Assembly: GCA_937892735.1 (NCBI GenBank)
Contig: CALBGL010000118.1
Coordinates: 1-21,132 of the forward strand
DNA length: 21,132 bases
Origin: an uncultured Clostridia bacterium
GTDB taxonomy: Bacteria; Bacillota; Clostridia; Lachnospirales; Bianqueaceae
Direction of reading: 5' to 3'
Position 1 is the stretch's first letter. The number at the start of each line of letters is the position of its first letter. The position numbers were made by a program, and so were the translations under genes. This document shows positions 15,304-21,132 of this stretch, in pieces. The notes below the pieces were generated by a model. The model did not search any database and was not told where the DNA came from. It saw only the letters and a list, made by a program, of their open reading frames with translations.

Positions 15304-15522
15304 ATGAACAAAAAAGGGCTTCGCTCTGTTATGGCGCTATACGGTGACACCTGTCAAGATCTCGCGCATGTTCTTAATATTGCTCGTTCGACATTATCGG
15401 CAAAAATGAACGAAACAAGAGGCGCGGAATTTACTCAATCTGAAATCACCACAATTAAAGCGCATTACAGCCTAACTCCAGAACAAGTTAGCGATATTTT
15501 TTTTAATCAAATTCCGTCTTGA
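15304..15522 (+). CDS. Cro-like small HTH protein (DUF739-like)
   Basis: A 72-aa predicted DNA-binding protein, first gene of the rightward early operon. The helix-turn-helix is CQDLAHVLNIARSTLSAKMN (residues 18-37). It is followed by FTQSEITTIKAHYSLTPEQV and a final DIFF, the pattern of phage DUF739/Cro-like proteins. A perfect AAGGAGG precedes the ATG by 7 nt. By position, opposite a CI-like repressor, it would act as Cro and compete for the GTCTT-N3-AAGAC operators. The family call is by pattern, not by search. Operator O3 spans its stop codon. Confidence 0.85.
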   Translation: MNKKGLRSVMALYGDTCQDLAHVLNIARSTLSAKMNETRGAEFTQSEITTIKAHYSLTPEQVSDIFFNQIPS

Positions 15523-15528
15523 AAAGAC
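15516..15528. promoter_or_regulatory. Operator-like palindrome O3 (GTCTTGAAAAGAC)
   Basis: A third copy of the motif, extended to the 17-bp palindrome CCGTCTT-GAA-AAGACGG at 15514-15530. It overlaps the stop codon of the Cro-like gene and lies just before the next ribosome binding site. In RNA it would form a 7-bp hairpin, so it could serve as an operator, an attenuator or a translational control site. Confidence 0.6.
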
Positions 15529-15551
15529 GGTTAGGAAGGAGCTGAACAAGC

Positions 15552-15893
15552 ATGACAGAACAGGAAAGAAAACAAGAGCTTGAGGAAGTACAGGCCATAT
15601 GTACGCCACCGGCGGGAGAAACGCCCAGGCTTCCCCGGATGAGGATGGCCAAGCAGGCAGCGGAAGAGCTGAAAAAGCTGGACCCGGGAACCTACCTAAC
15701 GGAACCCGTACTCCGCCGCCTGATGAAGGAGAGGCGCATTCCCTATGTGCAGATCGGAAGCCGGATGCTGCTCAATCTGGACTGGCTCATAGAACGGCTT
15801 GCGGCTGGGGAGACCTTTGCCCCATCTACCACCGAGGAACGAGCCGCGGAAATGTGGCAATCGGGTAAGATCCGGCCCGTGAGGGTGAAATGA
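15552..15893 (+). CDS. Excisionase-like HTH protein
   Basis: A 113-aa protein, second in the early operon. The core YLTEPVLRRLMKERRIPYVQIGSRMLLNLDWLIERL (from about residue 48) is the typical winged-helix pattern of excisionase/MerR-like HTH_17 proteins: a helix that picks a target, then a short wing with IGSR, then a basic helix. Such proteins bend att-site DNA so that the integrase removes the element, or act as regulators. The first 45 residues are charged and not recognised. AAGGAGC precedes the start. Its stop overlaps the next start by one base (ATGATGA). I am confident in the fold, less in the excision role. Confidence 0.75.
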   Translation: MTEQERKQELEEVQAICTPPAGETPRLPRMRMAKQAAEELKKLDPGTYLTEPVLRRLMKERRIPYVQIGSRMLLNLDWLIERLAAGETFAPSTTEERAAEMWQSGKIRPVRVK

Positions 15894-16012
15894 TGAACGA
15901 ACTAGAAAGAGAACTCTTTAAGGCAGCCGAAAGTGCGGAGCGGATCTATTACCAGGCAATAGATGTATATGGCGGCGCCTCTCCCCTGGTAGAGCTATCG
16001 CGGGGGCGCTAG
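15893..16012 (+). CDS. Small hypothetical protein (39 aa)
   Basis: A short frame beginning MNELERELFKAAESAERIYY. Its ATG overlaps the stop of the excisionase-like gene, and GTGAGGG lies a few bases upstream. It is mostly a charged amphipathic helix with the ending SPLVELSRGR. I do not recognise a family. Translational coupling and co-directional packing are the only evidence that it is real. Confidence 0.5.
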   Translation: MNELERELFKAAESAERIYYQAIDVYGGASPLVELSRGR

Positions 16013-16089
16013 TATGCATGCCGGGATCTACTCGCGAACTGCAAACTTGGCGCAGCCTATGCGAATTGGAAACGGGAGAGGGTGAACAT

Positions 16090-17532
16090 GTGACAGAAGG
16101 TTTAGAAAAGGAACTGTTAGGGGCTATACTCTACCACGGCGAGGATCCACATATCTTCGAGGAACTATGGCCCATCTCCCAGAAGGTCCAGCCGGAAGAC
16201 TTTGGCGACCCTCTCCGCATGGCTATATTCTCAGAGATACGCGAGCGAATCATAGGCAGCCAGCCCATCACGGCACCGGGCATTCAGGAGGCCCTCTCCG
16301 GTGTTCCGCAGGATGAGCTCATGCAGGAGATCGGCGCACTGATTATTGCCTATGAGAACGGGGGCAAGAAGACGCTTCGGCATCTGCTCGCTGAAGCGTC
16401 TGACACTCCTCTTTCAGGCAGTAAAAGAAAGATTCAGTATCCGCAAGCCATCACGGCGCGCGAGCTTATACGGTTAGACCTGCCGCCGGTTCAATGGCTA
16501 GTTGATAAAATCCTGACTGTCGGTCTATCTATTATTGGAGCGCCGCCGAAATCCTATAAATCATATATGGCGCTACAATTGTGCTATTCTATCGCATCTG
16601 GGGGCGAGTTTTTGGGCTTTCAGTGTCATAAAAAAGAGGCCTTATATCTGGATCTCGAAAGCGGCTTGCAGCGCCCTAAAGCCCGCCTTCTTCAGATGTT
16701 CGGAAAAGAGGCTGCCATTGATGGGCTGCATATATTGACTGCCAAAGATGGAATCCGAAGAATCGAAGACGGATTCGAGGAACAAGTGCGGGATCAGCTA
16801 AAGCAGCATCCGAATATTGGTTTTATATGTGTCGATGTCTTTCAGAGGATAAAAGCAGCCGGAAAGAAAAACCAGAATGCCTATGAATCGGACTATGCCG
16901 GCCTTGAAGTCTTGAAGCGTCTCGCGGAAGAATTGAACTTGGGAATCATGCTCATTCATCATACGCGCAAGGCAAAAGATGGAGACATTTTTAATCAACT
17001 CGCTGGGAGTACAGCTATTTTCGGCGCAATGGACTGTTCTTTGATGGTTGAGAAAGAGCGCGGCTTTGATGAGGCAACGCTGCACATTACCGGACGAGAT
17101 ATTGAAAGCCGAGAATTAAAGATCCTCTTTAACAAGGAGCGGATGCAATGGGAAAGCCTGGGACCTGTAGATGTCATTGAACAACAACGGCGCGTATTCG
17201 CCTATGAACAAAGCGACATTGTTTATTGTGTTAAGAAGCTCATAAGCCAAGGAAACGGCCATTGGGAAGGCAGTGCGGAAGACATAAAAAACGCAAGCAA
17301 ATACTTCGACAGCGGAGCCCACAAGATATACGACACACCCTCACAAATAGGTAAAGAGATAAATATATATATAGATTTATTTTTGGGGGATGGTATTAGG
17401 TGTAGGGTGGAGAGGTCTAGGAGCAAGAGATTTTATGTTTTTGATGTCACTCCTGTCACCAATGTCATCAGCGTCACCGATGTCACTAGTGTCACCGGGG
17501 TTCAATGCAGTCTATCCGGTGACAGTGCGTGA
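16090..17532 (+). CDS. DnaB-N / RecA-like (AAA_25) replicative ATPase
   Basis: A 480-aa predicted replication protein. Residues 3-90 resemble the DnaB N-terminal helical domain (EKELLGAILY). The core (120-360) is a RepA/RecA-type NTPase: Walker A GAPPKSYKS (150-158), an LYLDLES strand, Walker B FICVDV (245-250), LIHHTRK (289-294) and a GSTAIFGAMD motif. A C-terminal winged-helix-like part follows (HWEGSAEDI through KRFYVF). The last ~30 residues are V-T-x repeats (DVTPVTNVISVTDVTSVTGV) that simply translate a 9-bp DNA repeat. I chose the GTG at 16090 (GAGAGGG upstream); the frame opens at ATG 16018 without a ribosome binding site. It probably loads or acts as the element's helicase at the adjacent iterons. 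Confidence 0.88.
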   Translation: MTEGLEKELLGAILYHGEDPHIFEELWPISQKVQPEDFGDPLRMAIFSEIRERIIGSQPITAPGIQEALSGVPQDELMQEIGALIIAYENGGKKTLRHLLAEASDTPLSGSKRKIQYPQAITARELIRLDLPPVQWLVDKILTVGLSIIGAPPKSYKSYMALQLCYSIASGGEFLGFQCHKKEALYLDLESGLQRPKARLLQMFGKEAAIDGLHILTAKDGIRRIEDGFEEQVRDQLKQHPNIGFICVDVFQRIKAAGKKNQNAYESDYAGLEVLKRLAEELNLGIMLIHHTRKAKDGDIFNQLAGSTAIFGAMDCSLMVEKERGFDEATLHITGRDIESRELKILFNKERMQWESLGPVDVIEQQRRVFAYEQSDIVYCVKKLISQGNGHWEGSAEDIKNASKYFDSGAHKIYDTPSQIGKEINIYIDLFLGDGIRCRVERSRSKRFYVFDVTPVTNVISVTDVTSVTGVQCSLSGDSA

Positions 17533-17629
17533 CAGGAGGGTGACAGGAGATTATATTTTTAATGTCACCCGTCAAGGGCGCATATATAAAGGGTTTTCGG
17601 GAATGTGTGACAGGGTGACAGGTGTGACA
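17443..17629. repeat. Iteron array, probable replication origin
   Basis: GTCAC-type repeats start at 17446, 17455, 17464 (GTCAT), 17473, 17482 and 17491, an exact 9-bp period inside the ATPase gene. Inverted copies GTGACA start at 17519, 17529, 17540, 17607, 17615 and 17624, and one more GTCACC lies at 17564. The second half extends past the ATPase stop into a non-coding region. AT-rich stretches that could unwind flank it (17351-17384 and 17549-17563). This is the arrangement of an iteron origin next to its initiator; other explanations are a protein-binding regulatory array or slippage-derived repeats. Confidence 0.7.
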
Positions 17630-17758
17630 TTAACTTTTATAAAATGCAAGGTCTGTCTAAAGCAGACGCCCCTTGCGGAGCGTGAGCGTTTGAAGGTGCG
17701 CCTAGTTTACCCAAAATGCCCAATAATCCCAAAAATAGAAAAAGGAGAACATATTGCA

Positions 17759-17869
17759 ATGAACTATCAGCAAGCTATCTATGAAATGATCCAGGAGGTA
17801 CAAGATGACCGCGTTTTGCGGTTCTTATATCAATTTTTACGCCGGATAAGAAGGAGCGATAAAGAATGA
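17759..17869 (+). CDS. Small hypothetical protein (36 aa)
   Basis: A short protein, MNYQQAIYEMIQEVQDDRVL and then RFLYQFLRRIRRS, with AAAAAGGAG about 12 nt upstream. It overlaps the next gene by 4 nt (ATGA). It resembles the short helical proteins (KLL..I.D...L..IY.F.K.L pattern) common in Firmicutes phages and integrative elements; the function is unknown. A longer open frame upstream of this ATG runs through the iterons and is not supported. The ATPase-to-ATG gap (17533-17758) holds only iterons and a small GTCTG/CAGAC hairpin. Confidence 0.6.
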   Translation: MNYQQAIYEMIQEVQDDRVLRFLYQFLRRIRRSDKE

Positions 17870-18084
17870 AAGCAGAGCGCGTTTGGTATATCCGAACAGA
17901 TGGAGAGGATTGGAAGATAGGACGGGCGTCAAGGCTTGAACCCTTGCCAGATAAGCAGGCGCTGAGGTGTCTAAAGGAATACTGTGAAAGCATTGGGGAA
18001 CGGCTTATAGGGGCCTGCCGCACGGATGATAGACGTAAAGCCATTCGGACTCTTTACGCAGCCTTTTTAAGGTGGGAGAAATGA
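17866..18084 (+). CDS. Hypothetical protein (72 aa)
   Basis: A 72-aa soluble, positively charged protein, MKAERVWYIRTDGEDWKIGR to AFLRWEK, with two Cys residues (in RCLKEYCES) and one more in GACRTDD. No recognised domain. AAGGAGCG lies 7 nt before the start. It overlaps the previous and next genes by 4 nt each, so it belongs to a tightly coupled operon. Confidence 0.65.
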   Translation: MKAERVWYIRTDGEDWKIGRASRLEPLPDKQALRCLKEYCESIGERLIGACRTDDRRKAIRTLYAAFLRWEK

Positions 18085-18272
18085 GAAATAAGCTTGGCGC
18101 CCTTCTCCTCCTCTCCGGCTTTCTGATTCTCGCCGGGCTGGCAGGATCGGAAGACTTGGCTCTTTCGTTAGGAGAGGCTGGGAGAGATTTAAGCGACCTC
18201 ATCATACTGGGCCTGTTAGGCGTTAGCATGATGACCGCGGGCATTATAGGAATCAACAGAAAGGAACGATGA
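18081..18272 (+). CDS. Small membrane protein with two helices
   Basis: A 63-aa predicted membrane protein. Helix 1 is LGALLLLSGFLILAGLAG (residues ~5-22), helix 2 is DLIILGLLGVSMMTAGIIGI near 40-59, with a short acidic linker and a basic tail (NRKER). It could be a holin-like, anchor or signalling peptide, but nothing in the sequence decides this. ATG 18081 overlaps the upstream stop (ATGA); an in-frame GTG at 18072 is an alternative start. Confidence 0.6.
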   Translation: MRNKLGALLLLSGFLILAGLAGSEDLALSLGEAGRDLSDLIILGLLGVSMMTAGIIGINRKER

Positions 18273-18278
18273 AGACCA

Positions 18279-18833
18279 ATGGAAGACAAAACAGAGCTTT
18301 TCAAGCTCATTTATAAGGCAGACAGCAAGACCCTTGAGCGCATCTTGAACGAATTAGGGATGACAACCCCAAAGGAGCCCTATAAGCTCCTAGATCCGGC
18401 TCATCACATTTACACGTGTACTCAGGAAGACGCGCCGGGGACAGCCGGACTATTCCAACCGGGAGAATGGCGAATTGTCCTTGTGCGAGACCGGCCCGGC
18501 TTTGAAAATACTCTTGCTCTTGTAAGAGGGTACATGGATGAAGATATAAGCGTTTCGGAGTATATGAGCATGAGTAAGGATGAAGAACGTCTTTATACCC
18601 TATGCCGGAAGCTGGCGGATCGTATCGAGGAAGACGACGGCGCGGAATTTGCCGAAAAGGTGAGGTATTCAGGCGGAAGCGATGCAGAAATAGAGGCCAT
18701 TCCCTACGGAGCTTTTAGCGTATGGCGGGGGCTCAGGCGCAGAGAAGACATAGACAGCGCGGCAATGATACTATTTCAATATGGCGTTGCATGTGGGAAG
18801 AGGATTGAACGGCATAGGCGAAAACCCGCATAA
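18279..18833 (+). CDS. Hypothetical protein (184 aa)
   Basis: A 184-aa soluble, acidic protein that I do not recognise. It begins MEDKTELFKLIYKADSKTLE, then a middle part with ILNELGMTTP and PGEWRIVLVRD, a helical region with LYTLCRKLADRIEEDDG, and a basic tail (RIERHRRKPA). AAAGGA lies rather far (about 12 nt) upstream of the ATG; no better start is visible. It sits between the small membrane protein and the sigma-factor gene with short gaps (6 and 14 bp), so it is likely in the same operon. Confidence 0.75.
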   Translation: MEDKTELFKLIYKADSKTLERILNELGMTTPKEPYKLLDPAHHIYTCTQEDAPGTAGLFQPGEWRIVLVRDRPGFENTLALVRGYMDEDISVSEYMSMSKDEERLYTLCRKLADRIEEDDGAEFAEKVRYSGGSDAEIEAIPYGAFSVWRGLRRREDIDSAAMILFQYGVACGKRIERHRRKPA

Positions 18834-18847
18834 GGCGGTGACCCAAA

Positions 18848-19591
18848 ATGTCCAATGAGGAACTGGCTGCCCGGATCAAAGACGGCAAGCGGGAGTATAT
18901 AGAGATCCTCTGGAACCAAAACCAGGGAATTATAAGAAAGATCGCAGGGCGCTATCTATGGAGGGCGCAGATTATGCGATATGACTTCGAGGATCTCACG
19001 CAGGAATGTTATTTCGCTCTTGTCTCCGCAGTAGAAGCCTATAAGCCAGAAGGCGAGTACATGTTCATTACCTATCTTGTTTACCATATCCGAAACACAC
19101 TGGGGAATATGCTCATGATGCGAGGTAATGACCGGTACATAGCGCCTTTGTCCCTGGAGGCTCCTATAGCCGATGATGAGGGAGAGGCCGACGCTCTAGG
19201 GAGCTTTGTCCCCTCTCCCGAAAACCTGGAAGAGGATGCCACGGAAAGAATGGCGCTGAAGGAGCTCTGGACAATTGTCAATGAAGAATGCGACGCGGAA
19301 ACGGCTTGCATTGTATGGGAACTATTCGGAAACGACAAACCGGGGATGAAGGAGCTTGCCCAGAAATACGGAACCACGCCTAGCCGCCTTAAGAAGAGAG
19401 TTGACGTGGCCCTTGTGCGAATCCAGGGCAAGGCATGGCTTAAAGGCATAATTCATCCGCGCCGGATATACCGATACAGGGGCGGAACCTCCTGGAACTC
19501 CACAACGGAAAGTTCGGCCCTTGACAATATTCAAGCAGAGGAGGGGGAACTGAGGCGGGTGCTATGGGGTGAGCGAAGTTCTCACCCCTAG
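18848..19591 (+). CDS. Sigma-70-family RNA polymerase sigma factor
   Basis: A 247-aa sigma factor. Region 2 is recognisable: NQNQGIIRKIAGRY, DFEDLTQECYFALVSAVEAY (region 2.1-2.2) and FITYLVYHIRNTL (2.3-2.4), with an acidic linker (SLEAPIADDEGEADALGSF). Region 4 is ELAQKYGTTPSRLKKRVDVAL. Region 3 is not evident, so it is ECF-like or close to the small sigma factors of Firmicutes phages and conjugative elements. A C-terminal tail of ~50 residues follows region 4. No anti-sigma gene is evident. It would redirect RNA polymerase to late or transfer genes of the element, presumably to the right of the window. GGCGGTGA precedes the start. Confidence 0.85.
   Translation: MSNEELAARIKDGKREYIEILWNQNQGIIRKIAGRYLWRAQIMRYDFEDLTQECYFALVSAVEAYKPEGEYMFITYLVYHIRNTLGNMLMMRGNDRYIAPLSLEAPIADDEGEADALGSFVPSPENLEEDATERMALKELWTIVNEECDAETACIVWELFGNDKPGMKELAQKYGTTPSRLKKRVDVALVRIQGKAWLKGIIHPRRIYRYRGGTSWNSTTESSALDNIQAEEGELRRVLWGERSSHP
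19566..19588. other. Hairpin at the sigma-factor stop
   Basis: GGGGTGAG (19566-19573) and CTCACCCC (19581-19588) form a perfect 8-bp stem with a 7-nt loop, ending one base before the stop codon. No U-run follows, so it may stabilise the mRNA end or pause polymerase rather than terminate. Confidence 0.5.
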
Positions 19592-19636
19592 ATTCAACCG
19601 AGGGTCATGGGGACTAGGGCAACTTTCAAAATAGGG

Positions 19637-19678
19637 TTGACATATGTACGTACAAATGTTATTATAAATGTACGGACA
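19637..19678 (+). promoter_or_regulatory. Promoter and twin palindromic operator of the RHH gene
   Basis: TTGACA (19637-19642), a 17-bp spacer and TATTAT (19660-19665). The perfect palindrome TGTACGTACA (19645-19654) lies in the spacer and a near-copy TGTACGGACA (19669-19678) lies over the transcription start, 24 bp apart. Such twin sites suit autoregulation by the ribbon-helix-helix protein encoded 17 bp downstream. Confidence 0.75.
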
Positions 19679-19695
19679 TAAAAGGAGGTGTGACG

Positions 19696-19872
19696 ATGAG
19701 TCCGAGAGGAAGGCCAACAACGGCCCCTAAAATAGGACGCTTTGAAATCCGAATTACTGCCGAAGAAGAAAAAATGCTAGAATATTGCCAAAAGCAAACA
19801 GGAAAAACAAAGGCGGAGATTGTAAGGGCCGGTATTAGAAGGATCTATGAAGATGTAAGATCCGAACAGTAA
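19696..19872 (+). CDS. Ribbon-helix-helix (CopG/Arc-type) regulator
   Basis: A 58-aa predicted DNA-binding protein. After a basic N-terminal arm (SPRGRPTTAPKIG) comes the RHH core: strand RFEIRITAEEEKML and helices with KTKAEIVRAGIRRIYEDV. The fold matches CopG/Arc/MetJ-type repressors. ATG 19696 has AAAGGAGG 7 nt upstream; a GTG at 19690 is inferior. It likely binds the TGTACG(T/G)ACA pair in its own promoter. It may also be an accessory protein for replication or transfer, as in many mobile elements. Confidence 0.85.
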   Translation: MSPRGRPTTAPKIGRFEIRITAEEEKMLEYCQKQTGKTKAEIVRAGIRRIYEDVRSEQ

Positions 19873-19936
19873 AATAAATAGGACGTTGCCCTCACCCTGG
19901 AAAGTGAACAACGCCCCACAAGAAACGACCTTCCAC

Positions 19937-19980
19937 AAAGAAGCCCGCACAACTATATTACCATATCAAACGGCTTCTTT
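19937..19980 (+). other. Inverted repeat after the RHH gene
   Basis: AAAGAAGCC (19937-19945) and GGCTTCTTT (19972-19980) can form a 9-bp stem with a 26-nt loop. It ends in CTTTC, and the next gene starts 31 bp later. It could be a weak terminator or a regulated leader for the gene at 20012. Confidence 0.4.
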
Positions 19981-20011
19981 CAAGAAAAACCCATAGAAAG
20001 AAGGTTACACC

Positions 20012-20251
20012 ATGACACAACAAGAAGAAATCACAAGAGCACAAGCCAGGATTGAACGAGCTATTACAGAAGTTCCTAAAGATATCCTGAATCGTTATGC
20101 GGTTGATGTTTTTGAGGTCCTGGCCATTGAAGAGATGAAAGGCCGGCTTCTTATTGACAGCGCCAGCACCCTTTATAAATATGCCTTTGCTCGCGGTATG
20201 CGAGCGGCCAAGGCAGAACAAAGAAAATGCAGAAAAGAAAACAGATCATGA
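20012..20251 (+). CDS. Hypothetical protein (79 aa)
   Basis: A 79-aa helical protein, beginning MTQQEEITRAQARIERAITE, with a hydrophobic central helix (YAVDVFEVLAIEEMKG) and a basic tail (KAEQRKCRKENRS). I do not recognise the family. GAAGG lies about 9 nt before the ATG. It overlaps the next gene by 4 nt (ATGA), so the two are translationally coupled. Confidence 0.65.
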   Translation: MTQQEEITRAQARIERAITEVPKDILNRYAVDVFEVLAIEEMKGRLLIDSASTLYKYAFARGMRAAKAEQRKCRKENRS

Positions 20252-20514
20252 AATTATCATTACTTGAACAGGAGACCATTATCACATACAACGCCCAGGA
20301 GGATTTTGCGGAGGTTTATACTTGCTATCCTCCCATGATCCGGAAGCTGGACAAGCTGGCCCAGGAGAACCCGGAAGAATGGAAGATCCTTCGAGGGGAT
20401 CAGATCGGAAAGACGTATACTTGCCCGAAAGAGTTCATCAAGTTCCAGACCAGGAAACGAATATTGACAGATGAACAGAAAAAGGAACTCGCTAAAAGGT
20501 TGGGCAAGGCGTAA
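20248..20514 (+). CDS. Hypothetical mobile-element protein (88 aa)
   Basis: An 88-aa protein, beginning MKLSLLEQETIITYNAQEDF. Features are a YTCYPPMIRKLDKLAQENPE segment and a C-terminal KTYTCPKEFIKFQTRKRILTD. It matches a pattern I associate with small conserved proteins of Firmicutes mobile elements (EQET-I-YN, IRKLDKL, P-K--K-----R-LT), but no function is known to me. The ATG at 20248 overlaps the previous stop by 4 nt. An ATG at 20227 adds seven basic residues and is less likely. Confidence 0.7.
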   Translation: MKLSLLEQETIITYNAQEDFAEVYTCYPPMIRKLDKLAQENPEEWKILRGDQIGKTYTCPKEFIKFQTRKRILTDEQKKELAKRLGKA

Positions 20515-20521
20515 GTGCTGA

Positions 20522-20564
20522 CGCTCGTTTTAAGCTCAAAATCTCCCTGAGCTGTGAGCGTTTT
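20522..20564 (+). terminator. Nested hairpin after the RHH operon
   Basis: Outer arms CGCTC (20522-20526)/GAGCG (20556-20560) and inner arms GCTCA (20534-20538)/TGAGC (20548-20552), followed by TTTTA. It lies 7 nt after the stop at 20514 and probably terminates that small operon. Confidence 0.55.
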
Positions 20565-20601
20565 ACAAGTTGAAATATCCTTCAGGCATATTTCCTCATC
20601 C

Positions 20602-20840
20602 AGTATAATTCAAAGTGCAAAAACAGGGTTTTACATAAGGTTGAAAGCCCATCTTTCAAAATATATTGAAAACCGCAATATCTGCATAAAAATGGAGTCA
20701 CTAAAACGGTGACCCCTAAAACCAGAAGGGAACCAAACACAAACGAACGTGATTATGCCGGTTGCAGACGGCATGCAAACCGGAGAGGCGCCAAACTCTC
20801 CAGTATAAGAAAACCTCCCCTAGAACGGGAGAGGCTTTTC
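20602..20840 (+). ncRNA. Candidate structured RNA or oriT-like region
   Basis: TATAAT (20602-20607) with a weak -35 TTCAGG 17 bp upstream could start a transcript near 20614. Downstream lie hairpins TTGAAAG/CTTTCAA (20641-20659), GTCAC/GTGAC with flanking GG/CC (20694-20716), CCGGTT/AACCGG (20758-20783), GGAGAG/CTCTCC (20782-20802) and a final terminator stem (20805-20844). ATGCCG/CGGCAT (20755-20774) competes with the CCGGTT stem. There is no supported ORF. Alternatives are an oriT, which would fit an integrative element, or a protein-binding site cluster. No known RNA family is recognised. Confidence 0.35.
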
Positions 20841-20844
20841 TTAT
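20805..20844. terminator. Terminator at the hicB-like gene end
   Basis: ATAAGAAAA-CCTC-CCC pairs with GGGAGAGGCTTTTCTTAT across two bulges, with A/T-rich arms on both sides. It overlaps the stop codon of the hicB-like gene and can serve the minus-strand gene, and any plus-strand transcript of the preceding region. Confidence 0.75.
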
Positions 20845-21132
20845 GATTGGACTTTCTGAATTAAGGCTTCCTGAAGTGTTTTTGAAAAGTTGATTCCCTT
20901 CATAGATGCCAGATCATTCAACCATGCGGGGATGGTTAAGGTCTTCTTCACAGATTTACTTTCAGAGTCGTCCAATAAAGTGCAACTTACAAGCGAAGTA
21001 AAGGCGCTTGCATCATTCGTCTTTATCTCCTGGATAGGAGAAGGCGCAGGAATTGGAGTTCCGTCAGAAAGCAGCGTTACGAGATAAGCCGCCAAAGCTT
21101 CCTGGGCATCTTCCATTGTTTCGGCCAACGTA
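20841..21132 (-). CDS. hicB: HicB-type antitoxin, C-terminal part (cut by window edge)
   Basis: The frame is open to the right edge, and the visible ~97 residues match the C-terminal half of HicB antitoxins. They show TLAETMEDAQEALAAYLVTL, then PIPAPSPI, and a final ribbon-helix-helix-like segment KSVKKTLTIPAWLNDLA followed by INFSKTLQEAL. The missing N-terminal half should carry the partially degraded RNase H-like domain. HicA, a small dsRBD-like mRNA interferase, should be just beyond the edge, upstream on the same strand. The pair would stabilise the element as a toxin-antitoxin system. A TTG at 21128 is not a real start; the frame continues through it. Confidence 0.85.
   Translation of the reverse strand, partial: TLAETMEDAQEALAAYLVTLLSDGTPIPAPSPIQEIKTNDASAFTSLVSCTLLDDSESKSVKKTLTIPAWLNDLASMKGINFSKTLQEALIQKVQS

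Noticed and set aside
16018..16089. ATG 16018 as start of the replicative ATPase
   Set aside because: No ribosome binding site precedes it, while GTG 16090 has GAGAGGG at good spacing and begins at the DnaB-N domain.
17390..17758. An open frame running through the iteron array upstream of the 36-aa protein
   Set aside because: It overlaps the ATPase gene in another frame, reads repeats as low-complexity peptide, and has no ribosome binding site. Only its last 36 codons, after AAAAAGGAG, look like a gene.
20694..20716. GTCAC/GTGAC pair as an additional iteron site
   Set aside because: It is more simply the stem of a hairpin, and the 5-bp motif alone is too short to link it to the array at 17443-17629.

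Overview
The window looks like a chromosome segment of a gut-type low/medium-GC Firmicute (class Clostridia, probably Lachnospiraceae or a relative). This rests on strong AGGAGG ribosome binding sites, TTGACA/TATAAT promoters with 17-bp spacers, lipoproteins with a Cys lipobox, a family GH95 fucosidase, a Firmicutes-type ABC plus two-component module, and a Firmicutes-type integrative element. No species can be named from sequence alone.

Layout. 1-505: three tandem copies of a 168-bp non-coding repeat built from two related inverted-repeat (TTATACGC...GCGTATAA) cassettes. 657-1517 (-): AraC-family regulator with its own terminator. 1628-3353 (+): a strong promoter, an unusual leader carrying two near-identical ~47-nt elements, then a Ser/Glu-rich lipoprotein and a cyclophilin-type prolyl isomerase lipoprotein. 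3406-5799 (-): GH95 alpha-L-fucosidase, sharing a perfect bidirectional terminator with the preceding operon. 5919-7111 (+): a Nudix hydrolase and a MarR-type regulator, each with its own promoter. 7396-12398 (+): an AT-richer cassette of ABC ATPase, large FtsX-type permease, OmpR-type response regulator and histidine kinase, which resembles antimicrobial-peptide sensing/export modules.

From about 12863 to the right edge lies one end of an integrative element inserted in a tRNA-Trp gene. The 3' half of tRNA-Trp(CCA), from the anticodon loop onward, and the tRNA terminator remain on the minus strand. To its right come an 11-bp-phased TATCCCCAA array, a tyrosine recombinase with an HTH-like segment inserted in its N-terminal half, and a co-oriented CI/LexA-like repressor (S24 peptidase). 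Divergent from the repressor runs an early operon: a Cro-like DUF739 protein, an excisionase-like HTH protein, small proteins, and a DnaB-N/RecA-like replicative ATPase whose 3' end contains a 9-bp-phased GTCAC iteron array that continues past the stop in inverted orientation. It continues with more small proteins, a small two-helix membrane protein and a sigma-70-family factor. A second unit is a ribbon-helix-helix regulator with its own palindromic operator and two small proteins. After a ~290-bp hairpin-rich non-coding stretch, a HicB-type antitoxin runs off the right edge on the minus strand.

How it may work together: the repressor and integrase form the lysogeny/maintenance side. Three GTCTT-N3-AAGAC palindromes, two around the divergent promoters and one at the cro-like gene's end, are the likely repressor/Cro sites. 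Relief of repression would turn on the excisionase, the replicative ATPase with its embedded origin, and the sigma factor. No capsid, relaxase or conjugation gene lies in the window, so prophage, satellite, ICE and IME cannot be told apart here. The most unusual items are the origin-like array inside the ATPase gene, the HTH-like insertion in the integrase, the duplicated leader at 1663-1798, the 168-bp repeat array and the hairpin-rich region at 20602-20840.
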